In this document: positions 19,129 to 29,908 of the stretch, in pieces
Layout: each line of letters opens with the position of its first letter
Position numbering within the stretch: position 1 is the first letter of the stretch
DNA from: Chloroflexia bacterium SDU3-3
GTDB taxonomy: Bacteria > Chloroflexota > Chloroflexia > Chloroflexales > Roseiflexaceae
Direction: 5' to 3'
Assembly: GCA_009268125.1 (NCBI GenBank)
Contig: WBOU01000005.1
Location: forward strand, 124,001-188,000
DNA length: 64,000 nt
Made by a program: the position numbers and the translations under genes
Notes under the pieces: generated by a model
Seen by the model: the letters and a program-made list of their open reading frames with translations, nothing else
Database searches by the model: none
What the model was told of the DNA's origin: nothing

Positions 19129-20004
19129 CTAGGGGGCCACCCCTGCGCCCGCCTGAAACCACTTCGCCCCATTCTGCTCCAGCCACCCATTCGTGCGCAG
19201 CCGCTCCAGCGCCCCGTTGATCGCATCGCGCAGCAGGTAGGCCCTGGGCGCGACCGCCACCGCATACGGCTCCAGCGTCAGGGCGGGCGGCACCAGCCGC
19301 AGCCCGGCCTGGCTATTGATGGCCGTCAGCGCCGAGGCGTTATCGGCCACCACCGCATCGGCGTCGCCCGCCCGCAGCGCAGCAAAGGCCTGCTCGGGCG
19401 TGTCGTACGCGGCGCGCACGTGGATGCTGGCATCCTGCGCGGCGCGGCTGCGCACCAGCGTGTCGGCATCCGACCCCAGCGCCACGGCGATGGTCAGCCC
19501 ACCTAGCCGCTCGGCATCCTGCAGCGGCGAGCTATCGCGCACCACCAGCACCTGCCCGGCGTTGAAGTAGAAGGTGGAGAACGCGGCCCGCCAGCCCTGC
19601 TCGGGCGCGTAGGGCAGCGCCGAGATCACCGCATCGGCCTTGCCAGTGTCGATCGTCTCATAGGCCGCCTCCAATGTGGTGGGCACAAACTCCACATCCA
19701 TGCCTAGCTGCCGCGCCACCTCGCGGGCCAGATCCACATCATAGCCATACGGCTGCTCGCTGGCCTGCCCGCCCATCATCACCTGGCGCGTGCCCGTGAA
19801 CGGCGCGTAGCCAAAATCGACCGCCACCCGCAGCCGCCCGCGCTGCTGGGCCGCCGCCCACACCGGATCGAGGCCCTGGCCGGCCACATTTGTGCCCAGC
19901 TGCGCGCTCAGCGCCAGTACAGCATACATGCCCAGCACCGCCCAGGCAGGCCAGCCCCCTTTATGAAAGCGATTCAAAACCGCATACCAAACATGTCTGA
20001 TCAT
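19129..20004 (-). CDS. Amino-acid-type solute-binding protein (SBP_bac_3)
   Basis: A 291-residue periplasmic-binding-protein fold. A signal-anchor helix (about 18-40) is followed by the family opening RLRVAVDFGYAPFTG, then YDVDLAREVARQLG, KADAVISALPY and GDADAVVADN, all typical of cluster 3 binding proteins for polar amino acids. The ATG at 20004 is chosen; a TTG twelve bases earlier with AAGG upstream is possible. No permease or ATPase is adjacent, so it may be an orphan receptor or serve a transporter elsewhere. It is convergent with purQ. Confidence 0.85.
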   Translation of the reverse strand: MIRHVWYAVLNRFHKGGWPAWAVLGMYAVLALSAQLGTNVAGQGLDPVWAAAQQRGRLRVAVDFGYAPFTGTRQVMMGGQASEQPYGYDVDLAREVARQLGMDVEFVPTTLEAAYETIDTGKADAVISALPYAPEQGWRAAFSTFYFNAGQVLVVRDSSPLQDAERLGGLTIAVALGSDADTLVRSRAAQDASIHVRAAYDTPEQAFAALRAGDADAVVADNASALTAINSQAGLRLVPPALTLEPYAVAVAPRAYLLRDAINGALERLRTNGWLEQNGAKWFQAGAGVAP

Positions 20005-20018
20005 CCGATCTACCAACC

Positions 20019-20047
20019 TTGCGTTTCAATAGCTGGCTCCGTATACT
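20019..20047 (+). promoter_or_regulatory. Candidate promoter of the membrane protein/FtsH-like pair
   Basis: TTGCGT and TATACT are separated by 17 bases. Only the first half of the -35 is canonical. It lies in the divergent gap that also serves the binding-protein gene. Confidence 0.4.
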
Positions 20048-20191
20048 GAAGAATAGCCTAGTTTTGCTGCCAAGCAGCGCCCCTATCCGTCACATACCAA
20101 ACAAACGAATCCCTCCGACCTAACCAAATCGCGCAATCATCGCAACTTCATGTCTTCCAACCCATCAACCCATCAACCGTAGGTGACAGCC

Positions 20192-20803
20192 ATGGAACAA
20201 CACACGGAAACGCGCGCCCCGATCGGCATGGCCACGCACGCCCCCATGCGCCCCGGCCCACTCCTCATCCTCCGCCGAGCCACGCGGCTCTTCCTCCGGC
20301 GCAGCATCTACCTTGGCGTGCGGGCGGCACAAGCGCTGCACCAGCGCGCCGCCCTGATCGCGATCATCGCCCTGCTGCTCGGGGCCAGCGGCTGGATGGC
20401 TTTCCAGCTCTGGGGGCCAAAGACAGCCTCGGCAGCGGCGCTCTCATCGATGCCGCCATCCGAGAATGTCAAGAATTATATCAAAGGCCGCACCGACTTC
20501 AACGCCCAGCTGATGTGGAGCTCCTTCAGCGACGACCTGCAGGCCCGCCGGATCACCAAAGGCGAGACACCCGACATCATGCAGGCCAAAGCCGATCAGG
20601 AAGAGCAGCTTGGCATCAAGTTCCTCGACTACATCTACATTGGCGGCCTCACGCTCGACGACGGCGACACGATGTACTTCTACTCAACCAAGCTCATGAT
20701 CGCCGGGGAAAATGTTGACATCCCCTCAACATTCCTCACCACCCCCGATGGCAAGCTCAAAGCGATCTACGCGATCGACCCCATCCAGCTGCTGCCCAAG
20801 TAG
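20192..20803 (+). CDS. Single-pass membrane protein, unknown; partner of the FtsH-like gene
   Basis: A 203-residue protein with a basic N-terminal region (several Arg, residues 15-45), one strong transmembrane helix (about 53-75) and a soluble domain of about 125 residues with no motif that I recognise. The ATG at 20192 has AGGTGA upstream; a GTG nine bases earlier would overlap that site. The soluble part is probably extracytoplasmic. It precedes the FtsH-like protease by 50 bases, so it could be an adaptor or substrate of that protease; this is inference from position only. Confidence 0.7.
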   Translation: MEQHTETRAPIGMATHAPMRPGPLLILRRATRLFLRRSIYLGVRAAQALHQRAALIAIIALLLGASGWMAFQLWGPKTASAAALSSMPPSENVKNYIKGRTDFNAQLMWSSFSDDLQARRITKGETPDIMQAKADQEEQLGIKFLDYIYIGGLTLDDGDTMYFYSTKLMIAGENVDIPSTFLTTPDGKLKAIYAIDPIQLLPK

Positions 20804-20853
20804 CCCCCAGCATCCCGACACCGATACTCGCACACGCAGAAGAGGGGAATCCT

Positions 20854-22749
20854 ATGGCGCTTCGACCATCTCAGCACTATCAGGATGAGCTCGACCAAGC
20901 GATCGATAAGAAAATCGACCAGGCTCTTGAGCGCTGGCCCGCCAAGCTCTGGCGGATCTTCCAGCGGCTGGCGATCATCGGCGTCTCGGTCGCGCTCTAC
21001 TGGTTCTACCTCGCCCCCGTCGTCACCGGCTGGGTCACACAGGGCAACCCGGTGCTCGACGTGCTGATGTTCGCCATGCGCATGGCGCTCACCATCGCGC
21101 TCTCGATCGTGCAGTTTGTGGCGATCTTCTGGTTCATGGGGCGCGGGCGGGTCTACTGGGTCAAACCCGGCGAGACCGGCATCTCGTTCAAGGACTACCG
21201 AGGTAACCCCGAGGTGGTCGAGGCCGCCCAGCGCATCGTGACGCTGCTGAAGGGCGTGAAGGAATTCAAAGACATGGGCGGCGAGGTCACGCGCGGCCTA
21301 CTGCTGATCGGCCCGCCCGGCACCGGCAAGAGCTACCTGGCCCAGGCCATCTCCACCGAGGCCGGTGTGCCCTTCGGCTACGCCAGCGCGCCCTCGTTCC
21401 AGAACATGTTCGTGGGCGTCGGCCCGCTACGGGTGCGCATGCTCTACAGCAAGGCCCGCAAGCTGGCCAAGACCTACGGCGCATGTATCCTCTTCATCGA
21501 CGAGATCGACGCGATCGGCACGGCGCGCGGCGGCGGCACCGGCGGGCCGATGGGCGCGATGGGCGGGATGTTCGGCGGCGGCATGGGGCTGGGCATCATC
21601 AACGAGCTGCTGCTGCAGATGGACCCGCCGCCGCAGGAGGTGCGCTGGTGGAAGAAGGCGCTACGCACCATCGGCCTGCTGCGCAAGAAGGTCGAAATGC
21701 CGCCGGTACTCACCATCGGCGCGACCAACCTGGCCGAGACGCTCGACGCCGCGCTGCTGCGCCCTGGCCGCTTCGACCGCAAGATCGTGGTCGACAAGCC
21801 GGATGCCGATGGGCGGCGCGAGATCCTTGAGTACTACCTCAGCAAGGTCAAGCACGACCCGATGCCGATGGAGCGCATGGTCTCCGACACCATCGGCTAC
21901 ACCCCGGTTGCACTCAAGTACGTCATCAACGAGGCAGTCATCCACGCCCACTTCGACAGCCGCCAGTCGATCAGCTACTGGGATTTCAGCCACGCCCGCG
22001 AGGTGCACGAGTGGGGCCTGCGCCAGCCCATCCGCAATATGAGCTACGAGGATCGGCGGCGCATCGCCTACCACGAGGCCGGGCACGCCTACGCCATGGT
22101 CAAGCTGTATAAGAAAGAGAAGTTCCGGCTCACCAAGGTGACGATCATCCGCCACGGCGGGGCGCTGGGGCTGGCCGCGCCCAAGCCGGTGGAGGAGACC
22201 TACACATCCACCAAAGAGGAGGAGCTGACCAACATCCAGATCAGCCTGGCCAGCCGCGCCGCCGAGGAGATCTTCCTGGGCGTGCAGATGACCGGCGTCA
22301 CCGGCGACCTGCAGAGCGCCACCGTGAGCGCCGCGCTGATCGTGGGGGCCTATGGGATGGACAGCAGCTTTATCTCCTACCTGCCCATGGGCTTTAGCGG
22401 CATGCTGCAGGCCACCATGTCCAACCCCGAGCTGAAAGCGCGCATGGACCGCATTCTGAACGAGCAGTACGCCCGTGTAAAGGCGCTGATCGAGCAGAAT
22501 AAAGAGGCCGTCAGCGCGATCGCCGAGGCGCTCATCCTGCGCAACGAGCTGACCGACATCGACGTGGCCGAGATCTTGGCCAGGGTCGAGGCCGAGCGAC
22601 CCTTCAGCCTCACCCCCGAGGGCGAGCGGCGGCACTTTGGCTTCGGCACACAGCTCCTGCCCGAGCCAGCCGCGCCGCGCCGCCACTACCCCAGCGACAG
22701 GCCCCACATCCCGGTGCCCTCGGCCCAGCAGCCCTCAGCCGAACGATAA
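20854..22749 (+). CDS. Divergent FtsH-like AAA+ zinc protease
   Basis: A 631-residue membrane-anchored protease. Two transmembrane helices (about 37-58 and 70-97) precede the AAA domain with Walker A GPPGTGKS (Lys159), Walker B LFIDEID (Asp216, Glu217) and LRPGRFDR. The peptidase has H-E-A-G-H at 407-411 and Asp485 (GDLQSAT) as the third zinc ligand. Unlike typical FtsH, the AAA domain carries a Gly/Met-rich stretch (about 223-248) right after Walker B and a basic/aromatic insert (about 257-278), and the loop between the helices is short. A housekeeping ftsH is probably elsewhere. A strong terminator follows. Confidence 0.88.
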   Translation: MALRPSQHYQDELDQAIDKKIDQALERWPAKLWRIFQRLAIIGVSVALYWFYLAPVVTGWVTQGNPVLDVLMFAMRMALTIALSIVQFVAIFWFMGRGRVYWVKPGETGISFKDYRGNPEVVEAAQRIVTLLKGVKEFKDMGGEVTRGLLLIGPPGTGKSYLAQAISTEAGVPFGYASAPSFQNMFVGVGPLRVRMLYSKARKLAKTYGACILFIDEIDAIGTARGGGTGGPMGAMGGMFGGGMGLGIINELLLQMDPPPQEVRWWKKALRTIGLLRKKVEMPPVLTIGATNLAETLDAALLRPGRFDRKIVVDKPDADGRREILEYYLSKVKHDPMPMERMVSDTIGYTPVALKYVINEAVIHAHFDSRQSISYWDFSHAREVHEWGLRQPIRNMSYEDRRRIAYHEAGHAYAMVKLYKKEKFRLTKVTIIRHGGALGLAAPKPVEETYTSTKEEELTNIQISLASRAAEEIFLGVQMTGVTGDLQSATVSAALIVGAYGMDSSFISYLPMGFSGMLQATMSNPELKARMDRILNEQYARVKALIEQNKEAVSAIAEALILRNELTDIDVAEILARVEAERPFSLTPEGERRHFGFGTQLLPEPAAPRRHYPSDRPHIPVPSAQQPSAER

Positions 22750-22765
22750 CATCGCGACAAAACAC

Positions 22766-22814
22766 ACGCCAGCAGGCCGTGGGGATGGCGTTCCCACGGC
22801 CTGCTGGCGTATTT
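22766..22814 (+). terminator. Intrinsic terminator after the FtsH-like gene
   Basis: An 18-bp perfect stem (22766-22783 with 22793-22810) with a GATGGCGTT-type loop, followed by ATTTT. Confidence 0.85.
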
Positions 22815-22992
22815 TCGCCCCATGCGATGGAGGCGGATCGGGCCTAGAAAGCCCACCAGGCGCCATGCGCCACACGATAGGGTTGCCTATCGAGCAAAAG
22901 ACTACGGTAGGCAGGATACCCGGTTGTGTGTATACTTGTGCTGTTTCTGCAATAGAGCGCGGTTGCAGCCTTTTTTCGTTTCCGATACACTA

Positions 22993-23946
22993 ATGCCTAT
23001 GCGAGCACTGATTACGGGTATCAATGGATTTGTCGGCGGCTACCTCGCCGAACAACTGATCGCCGAGGGCGGCTGGTCGATCTGGGGTATCGCCCGCCAG
23101 CCAGCGCTCTCCCTTGACCATCTGCGTGGCGCAGCCCAGCTCATCGTTGCCGACATGGCAGACGCCGACGATCTTGAGCAGGCGCTGCTCGCAGCCCAGC
23201 CCGATGTCGTCTTTCACCTTGCCGCCCAGTCGAACATCCCAAGGTCGTTTGCCGACCCGCAAAATACGCTCACCACCAATATCAATGGGCAGCTGGTGCT
23301 CTTCCAGGCGCTGATCAAGCTCAAGCTCAGCCCGACGATCCTGATCACGGGCAGCAACGAGATCTACGGGCAGATCCGCCCCGAAGATCTGCCTATCGAT
23401 GAGCAGACCGCATTTCGCCCCGTCAACCCCTATGCGGTCAGCAAGGCCACCCAGGATCTGCTGGCGCTGCAGTACCATATCAGCCACCAGCTGCGCACCA
23501 TCCGCATGCGGCCATTCAACCACATCGGGCCGCGCCAGACCGAGGCATTCGTCGCCTCGGCCTTCGCCGCGCAGATCGCGCGGATCGAGCGCGGCCAGCA
23601 GGAGCCGGTGATGCGGGTGGGCAACCTGGCCGCCGAGCGCGACTTCACCGATGTGCGCGATATCGTGCGCGCCTACGCGGTCGCGGCGGTGGCGGGGCAC
23701 CCCGGCGAGGCCTACAATATCGGCTCGGCCCGCAGCGTCAGTATCCGCTGGATACTCGACACACTGCTGGGCATGAGCACCCACACCATTGCCGTCGAGC
23801 AAGATCCCGCGCGGATGCGACCAGCCGATGTGCCCCGCGTGATCGCCGACTATACGCTGTTCCACAGCCACACTGGCTGGCAGCCACAGATTCCCCTAGA
23901 GCAGACCCTACACGACATCCTTAGCTACTGGAGAGCAACGCTATGA
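22993..23946 (+). CDS. NAD-dependent epimerase/dehydratase, GDP-4-keto-6-deoxymannose reductase-like
   Basis: A 317-residue extended SDR. It has the nucleotide-binding ITGINGFVGG, FHLAAQS near 80, TGSNEIYG with the catalytic Ser/Asn region near 120 and the YAVSK pair near 147-151; NHIGPRQ and DPARMRPADVP are typical of GDP-4-dehydro-6-deoxy-D-mannose reductases, which make GDP-D-rhamnose. The next gene is a mannose-1-phosphate guanylyltransferase-like enzyme, overlapping by four bases, which supports a GDP-mannose-derived sugar. Two ATG codons (22993, 22999) are equally possible; neither has a clear ribosome site. The 4,6-dehydratase is not in the window. Confidence 0.82.
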   Translation: MPMRALITGINGFVGGYLAEQLIAEGGWSIWGIARQPALSLDHLRGAAQLIVADMADADDLEQALLAAQPDVVFHLAAQSNIPRSFADPQNTLTTNINGQLVLFQALIKLKLSPTILITGSNEIYGQIRPEDLPIDEQTAFRPVNPYAVSKATQDLLALQYHISHQLRTIRMRPFNHIGPRQTEAFVASAFAAQIARIERGQQEPVMRVGNLAAERDFTDVRDIVRAYAVAAVAGHPGEAYNIGSARSVSIRWILDTLLGMSTHTIAVEQDPARMRPADVPRVIADYTLFHSHTGWQPQIPLEQTLHDILSYWRATL

Positions 23947-25055
23947 AAGCTGTCATTCTTGTCGGCGGGCTGGGCACGCGCCTGCGCCCGCTCACATGCA
24001 ATACGCCCAAGCCCATGATCCCGCTGGTAAACCAGCCGTTCATCGAGCACATGCTGGAGAACCTGCGCGACCAGGGGATCACCGAGGCCATCTTGGCCGT
24101 GCAGTACCTGGCCGAGCGCTTCCGCGAGGCCCTGGGCGATGGATCGCGCCTGGGCATCAAGGTGCATATTGTCGAGGAGCCAGAGCCGCGCGGCACGGCG
24201 GGCGCGGTGAAGAATGTCGAGCACATGCTGGATGGCCCGACCTTTGTGTTCAACGGCGATGTGATGACCGACCTCGATCTGCGGGCGATGTACGCCTTCC
24301 ACCAGGAGCGCCAGAGCAAACTGACCATCGCGCTGACGCCGGTGGAGGATCCCACCGCATTCGGCCTGGTCGAGACCAACCCCGACGGGCGCATTCGCCG
24401 CTTCCTAGAGAAACCCCGCCCCGAAGATGTGACCACCAACATGATCAACGCTGGCACCTATATTATGGAGCCGGAGCTGCTGCGCTACGCCCCTGCGAAC
24501 GAGTTCTACATGTTCGAGCGCGGCCTGTTCCCCACCGTGCTGGAGAAGGGCGACCTGATGTTCGGCTACCCATCCAAGGCCTACTGGACCGACATCGGCA
24601 AGCCGCAGGCCTACATCGACGTGCACCACGACATCCTCATGGGCAAGGTGCGCTACGGCTTCCGCGGAAATGAGATCGCCGACGAGGTCTGGGCCGAGGG
24701 CGAGGTGCAGATCGCGCCCACCGCCCAGATCCACGGGCCGGTGGTGCTTGGCCCCAATGTGATCGTCAAAGATGGCGCGGTGATCACCGGCCCAGCGGTG
24801 ATCGGCGCAAACTGCGTGATCGGCGAGCAGGCCCGGCTGGAGGATGTGGTGCTGTGGGATGGGGCCGAGGTGGGCGAGGGCGCCGAGATCGAGTGGAGCG
24901 TGATCGGGCGCGGGTCGAAGGTGGGCGCGAAGGCGCGGATCAGCGACGGCGCGATCATCGGCGACAGCTGCACCATCGGTGCGGAGAACCATCTGACCAA
25001 GCACATCCGTATCTGGCCAGGGACGCAGCTGAACGACAAGTCAATCACCTTCTAG
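23943..25055 (+). CDS. Mannose-1-phosphate guanylyltransferase-like nucleotidyltransferase
   Basis: A 370-residue sugar-nucleotide pyrophosphorylase. The N-terminal transferase domain (1-235) has LVGGLGTRLRPLT, the substrate-binding TPKPMIPLVNQPF, FNGDVMTDLD with the metal Asp, and FLEKP; the C-terminal part (about 255-370) is a left-handed beta helix with hexapeptide repeats (GPVVLGPNVIV, GPAVIGANCVIG). This layout is that of GDP-mannose pyrophosphorylases of the eukaryote-like type; a glucose-1-phosphate specificity cannot be excluded by eye. The start ATG overlaps the upstream stop in ATGA, so the genes are translationally coupled. Confidence 0.85.
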   Translation: MKAVILVGGLGTRLRPLTCNTPKPMIPLVNQPFIEHMLENLRDQGITEAILAVQYLAERFREALGDGSRLGIKVHIVEEPEPRGTAGAVKNVEHMLDGPTFVFNGDVMTDLDLRAMYAFHQERQSKLTIALTPVEDPTAFGLVETNPDGRIRRFLEKPRPEDVTTNMINAGTYIMEPELLRYAPANEFYMFERGLFPTVLEKGDLMFGYPSKAYWTDIGKPQAYIDVHHDILMGKVRYGFRGNEIADEVWAEGEVQIAPTAQIHGPVVLGPNVIVKDGAVITGPAVIGANCVIGEQARLEDVVLWDGAEVGEGAEIEWSVIGRGSKVGAKARISDGAIIGDSCTIGAENHLTKHIRIWPGTQLNDKSITF

Positions 25056-25074
25056 CACGTATGGAAGGTCGACC

Positions 25075-25115
25075 CAGCTGCCGCAGCATCCTAGGATCTG
25101 CGGCAGCTGTTTTTT
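25075..25115 (+). terminator. Intrinsic terminator of the GDP-sugar operon
   Basis: CAGCTGCCGCAG (25075-25086) pairs with CTGCGGCAGCTG (25098-25109), followed by six T residues. Confidence 0.92.
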
Positions 25116-25121
25116 GGTGTT

Positions 25122-25733
25122 CTACGAGCCGAGGCGCTCGTTGATCTTGTCGAGCACCGCCTTCTGGGCTGCGCCGCCGGTGGGCTTCGCGCCCGAAGCC
25201 GCGCTTGCGGCGGCACGGCGCGCCAGCAGGTGGTTGCCCCCAACGACCGCGACCACAATCGCCATCGCAGCCGCGCCGCCAGCCAGCAGCGTGGAGACCC
25301 GCTCGTACAGAAACTGGCCCACCGCCGATGCCTGGACCTGGGCCAGAAACCCAGGGTTCTCGTAGCAGGCGTAGATGATCAGGAAGCCCGCTGCCAGACA
25401 GCCGCTGAAGACCCCAAGCAGCGCGCCCGTGGTGCGAAACAGCGTGCTGGAAACCGCCGACGGAGGGAAGAGCAGGCCGCTGCCGAAGCCCACGACGGCG
25501 GTGGTGGCGATAAACACCACGGTGCTGGCGAAGCGCTGCAGCAGCGCGATATCGGGGTTGCCGAGGCGCTGGGACAGATCGGCGGCCAGCGGGGCCGACC
25601 AGAAGCTGACCAGGGCGGCCCCAAACAGCACCCCGGTGAGCACCAAGATCCCCCGCTGCAGATCGCGCATAAACCCGCTGATGCCAAAGCCGATGATTAG
25701 CGCAAGCGCTCCAAGCGTCACCAGAAGAGCCAT
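25122..25733 (-). CDS. CvpA-like membrane protein
   Basis: A 203-residue integral membrane protein with four likely helices (about 4-22, 29-50, 70-92 and 105-128), a fifth hydrophobic segment near 155-175, and a basic C-terminal tail. The helix pattern and the Gly-rich first helices (IIGFGISGFMRDLQRG) recall the CvpA/colicin V production family. The ATG at 25733 with AGGGG upstream is chosen over in-frame codons further 5' that lie in the promoter. It is divergent from gap. No biochemical role is known. Confidence 0.65.
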   Translation of the reverse strand: MALLVTLGALALIIGFGISGFMRDLQRGILVLTGVLFGAALVSFWSAPLAADLSQRLGNPDIALLQRFASTVVFIATTAVVGFGSGLLFPPSAVSSTLFRTTGALLGVFSGCLAAGFLIIYACYENPGFLAQVQASAVGQFLYERVSTLLAGGAAAMAIVVAVVGGNHLLARRAAASAASGAKPTGGAAQKAVLDKINERLGS

Positions 25734-25785
25734 AGATCTGCCCCTTGAGAAGGTTGAGGTAGCCCGATGTAGCACTATACTACCT

Positions 25786-25794
25786 ATTGTAGCA
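25786..25794 (-). promoter_or_regulatory. Extended -10 promoter of the CvpA-like gene
   Basis: Minus-strand TGC-TACAAT; predicted start near 25779, about 45 bases before the ATG. Confidence 0.5.
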
Positions 25795-25854
25795 TACCCG
25801 CTAGACCACCTACCTCGCTCCATGGATCATTCGCGTGTGCCTCGTTTTCGTTAG

Positions 25855-27602
<1,748 letters not shown>

Positions 27603-27733
27603 AACGTACTCCACATGAATGCTACCTCTTTGCAGTACTGAACGTAGCGCCGTGTCTGTTTTGGCGTACAAATTCTTAACTTTTCCGTTAACCAAACGGC
27701 CACTTCGGATGCACGATCCGGCGCGTGCCCAGC

Positions 27734-28489
27734 CTAGGAGGCGGCCAGCAGCTTGCGCAGCTCCTGGTTGCGGCTGAGCCGACCGAGGATATTGCGCTTG
27801 ACGTTGTAGACATCGTTGATGCAGCCGAACAGATCGGGGCGGCCCTGGTAGATATCGCCCGGCTTCATGCCCATCACGAACGAGCTATACATCACCACCC
27901 GCTCGGCCTCATCATTCAGCTGGGCGTTGATGTAGTTCCAGAACTCCTCACGGTTGATGCGCTCCATAGCTTCCTCATCTGGCGATACAAGCGAGGCGCT
28001 TCCATAGGGGATGGCCTCTTCCGGCACCATCTCGGCCCACGACTGCGAGCGAACACTGTCGATCACCACGCACCCCGCGCACAGCTGCAGGTAGTGCAGC
28101 AGCGATGCGAGCGTAGGAAACGCGGGAAATTTCTCGGGGGTGACCGCGCGCCAGAAGCGCGTGAATGCCGACACCACAAAGTACTCGCTTGTCTCGCCGC
28201 TGCTGGCGAACGCACCCGAGCGGCGCACCCAGCTTTCCACCAAGGGGCTATAGTGGGTGTAGATGTACTCCCAGGCGGCCTCGGAGCGCTCGACCAGCGC
28301 CCGGCGGAACAGCTCGTAGGAGTAGGATGGGTCGTGCGGCTGGCCGCGGTAGAAGCGCTCGCTCTCTGCGCCGCACAGCCGCATCAGCGCCGCAATATCC
28401 ATCTGCGCGATAGGGCGATTCTCCGCCATATGGGCCGACGTATAGCTGGAAGCTGGCCCAGCTGCCGATGCTACGCTCTGCTGCATCAT
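27734..28489 (-). CDS. Sigma-70 family RNA polymerase sigma factor (ECF-like)
   Basis: A 251-residue sigma factor. Region 2 spans about 55-150 (AWEYIYTHYSPLVESWVRR, then LLHYLQLCAGCVVIDSVRSQ, which corresponds to the -10 recognition and melting helices). Region 4 lies at about 180-245 (YQGRPDLFGCINDVYNVKRNILGRL as helix-turn-helix). Spacing and weak conservation place it in a group peculiar to Chloroflexia rather than a classic ECF. The ATG has AAGGAG seven bases upstream. The next gene on the strand encodes a zinc-motif protein that may be its anti-sigma factor. Confidence 0.8.
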   Translation of the reverse strand: MMQQSVASAAGPASSYTSAHMAENRPIAQMDIAALMRLCGAESERFYRGQPHDPSYSYELFRRALVERSEAAWEYIYTHYSPLVESWVRRSGAFASSGETSEYFVVSAFTRFWRAVTPEKFPAFPTLASLLHYLQLCAGCVVIDSVRSQSWAEMVPEEAIPYGSASLVSPDEEAMERINREEFWNYINAQLNDEAERVVMYSSFVMGMKPGDIYQGRPDLFGCINDVYNVKRNILGRLSRNQELRKLLAAS

Positions 28490-28548
28490 AGAATAACTCC
28501 TTCACCACTCGATGTATCACATGCGCCCGTGTGCTACGTTCTGCCGCA

Positions 28549-28557
28549 AGCATAGCA
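28549..28557 (-). promoter_or_regulatory. Candidate extended -10 promoter of the sigma factor gene
   Basis: Minus-strand TGC-TATGCT, about 60 bases before the ATG. No convincing -35. The remainder of 28490-28732 shows no other feature. Confidence 0.45.
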
Positions 28558-28732
28558 AAGCCTCACTGCGGAATTGGTTCGGCAGGACTACGGTCGAACT
28601 ACGGGGCCGATTTCATTGCGCTATACCAGGATTGTAGGCGGTGGGGCGTGTGGCGAAAAGAGCAGTGGATGAGCAGAAGATGACAGTCGTACTATGCCGT
28701 GTCGAAGATCTGGATACAGCTATTGGCAGCGC

Positions 28733-29908
28733 CTAGCGCGCTAGCTCTTGCAGCAGGAGCATGCGGCGCTCCCAGGCTTCGGCCTCGGCCTCGGCCCCCA
28801 CGGCGCGGGCCTCGTCGCGGTTGCGCTTCATGGCGTTGAAGCCCTGGCCCGCCGCCAGCCACAGCTGCGCCATGCGGCGCTGGGGGTGCAGGGGCGCGAG
28901 GGCCATGGCCTCGGGCGTGGTGAGCGCGAGGTCGCCCCAGCCATACCAGTCGTCGGTGGGGTCGCCCGCCCGCCCCGGCCCCGTCTCAAGCGTGACCGTG
29001 ACGCGCTGGCCCGCCCAGCGCCGCAGGTCGGCGTAGCCGCGCACCCAGCCCAGCCGCGCCGCCGCCGCATCCACCGGCAGTGCGAGCGCCTGCTCCTCGT
29101 GGCCCTCTGCGCCTACTAGGATGCGGAAGGTGGCCCCGTCGGATGCCCAGTCGCGCGCCACCGGGTCGAGGCCCACCGCAAAGCGCAGGATGGGCAGATC
29201 CTGCGGGATGTCAAGCGCGGCGCTGAGGCGGGCCGTGGGGTGCAGGAATAGCACGTCGCGGCGCACATCGCCGCTATCGGGGTCGTCGAGGTTGGCCTGG
29301 GCGTAGGAGGTGCGCCCAAAGTAGCACGAGGCCGCGCCAGAGGCATCGCAGAACTGCGAGCGCACCATCTGCCCAGGTGCGCTCAGCTGGCCAGCGGCGA
29401 ACAGCTCGAACACCGAGCGCTCAGGCGCGCCATCCAGCTCGGGCAGCAGCTGCTCGTAGGCGAGGCTGGCCTGCCAGGCGGGCAGCGGCTCGGCGGGGGC
29501 CAGCCAGTGGGCGCGCTCGAACGAGGCCGCCGCCTGCCGCCACTCGCCGCGCGCCATGTGGGCGTCGCCAGCCAGCCGATAGGCGTAGGCGTGGCCGGGG
29601 CGGGCCAGCTCGGCTGCCGCCAGATGCGCCAGCGCGGCATCCAGCTGCGCGGCATCGCCAACGGTGGGCAGGCTGTCGGAAAGGCGCGGGGTGGGCCAGC
29701 GCAGCCCTCGCTGCAGATCGCGCCCGGCCTGGTCGAGGTGGTAGGCCCAGACGGCATAGGGCCAGAGCACAGCCAGCAGCGCCAGCGCGGCCAGCGCCAG
29801 CAGCGCCAGCCGCACGGGGCGCGGCCAGCGCCGAGGATCGGGGGAGGTCTGTCCAAGCGATGTGAGAGCCTGCAAGACGCGGGCGGGGATGCCAGGGCGA
29901 GTGCTCAC
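28733..29908 (-). CDS. Single-pass membrane protein with TPR-like region
   Basis: A 391-residue protein of unknown function. A transmembrane helix (about 25-46) precedes Ala-rich helical repeats (about 55-155; LAAAELARPGHAYAYRLAGDAHMARGEWRQAAASFERA is TPR-like) and a C-terminal beta-rich domain (about 215-350) with the feel of a carbohydrate-binding sandwich. The start is a GTG at 29908 that overlaps the upstream stop (GTGA), so it is coupled to the membrane glycosyltransferase. The frame is open far upstream, but that part is a shadow of the neighbouring gene. Last gene of a minus-strand glycan operon. Confidence 0.75.
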   Translation of the reverse strand: MSTRPGIPARVLQALTSLGQTSPDPRRWPRPVRLALLALAALALLAVLWPYAVWAYHLDQAGRDLQRGLRWPTPRLSDSLPTVGDAAQLDAALAHLAAAELARPGHAYAYRLAGDAHMARGEWRQAAASFERAHWLAPAEPLPAWQASLAYEQLLPELDGAPERSVFELFAAGQLSAPGQMVRSQFCDASGAASCYFGRTSYAQANLDDPDSGDVRRDVLFLHPTARLSAALDIPQDLPILRFAVGLDPVARDWASDGATFRILVGAEGHEEQALALPVDAAAARLGWVRGYADLRRWAGQRVTVTLETGPGRAGDPTDDWYGWGDLALTTPEAMALAPLHPQRRMAQLWLAAGQGFNAMKRNRDEARAVGAEAEAEAWERRMLLLQELAR

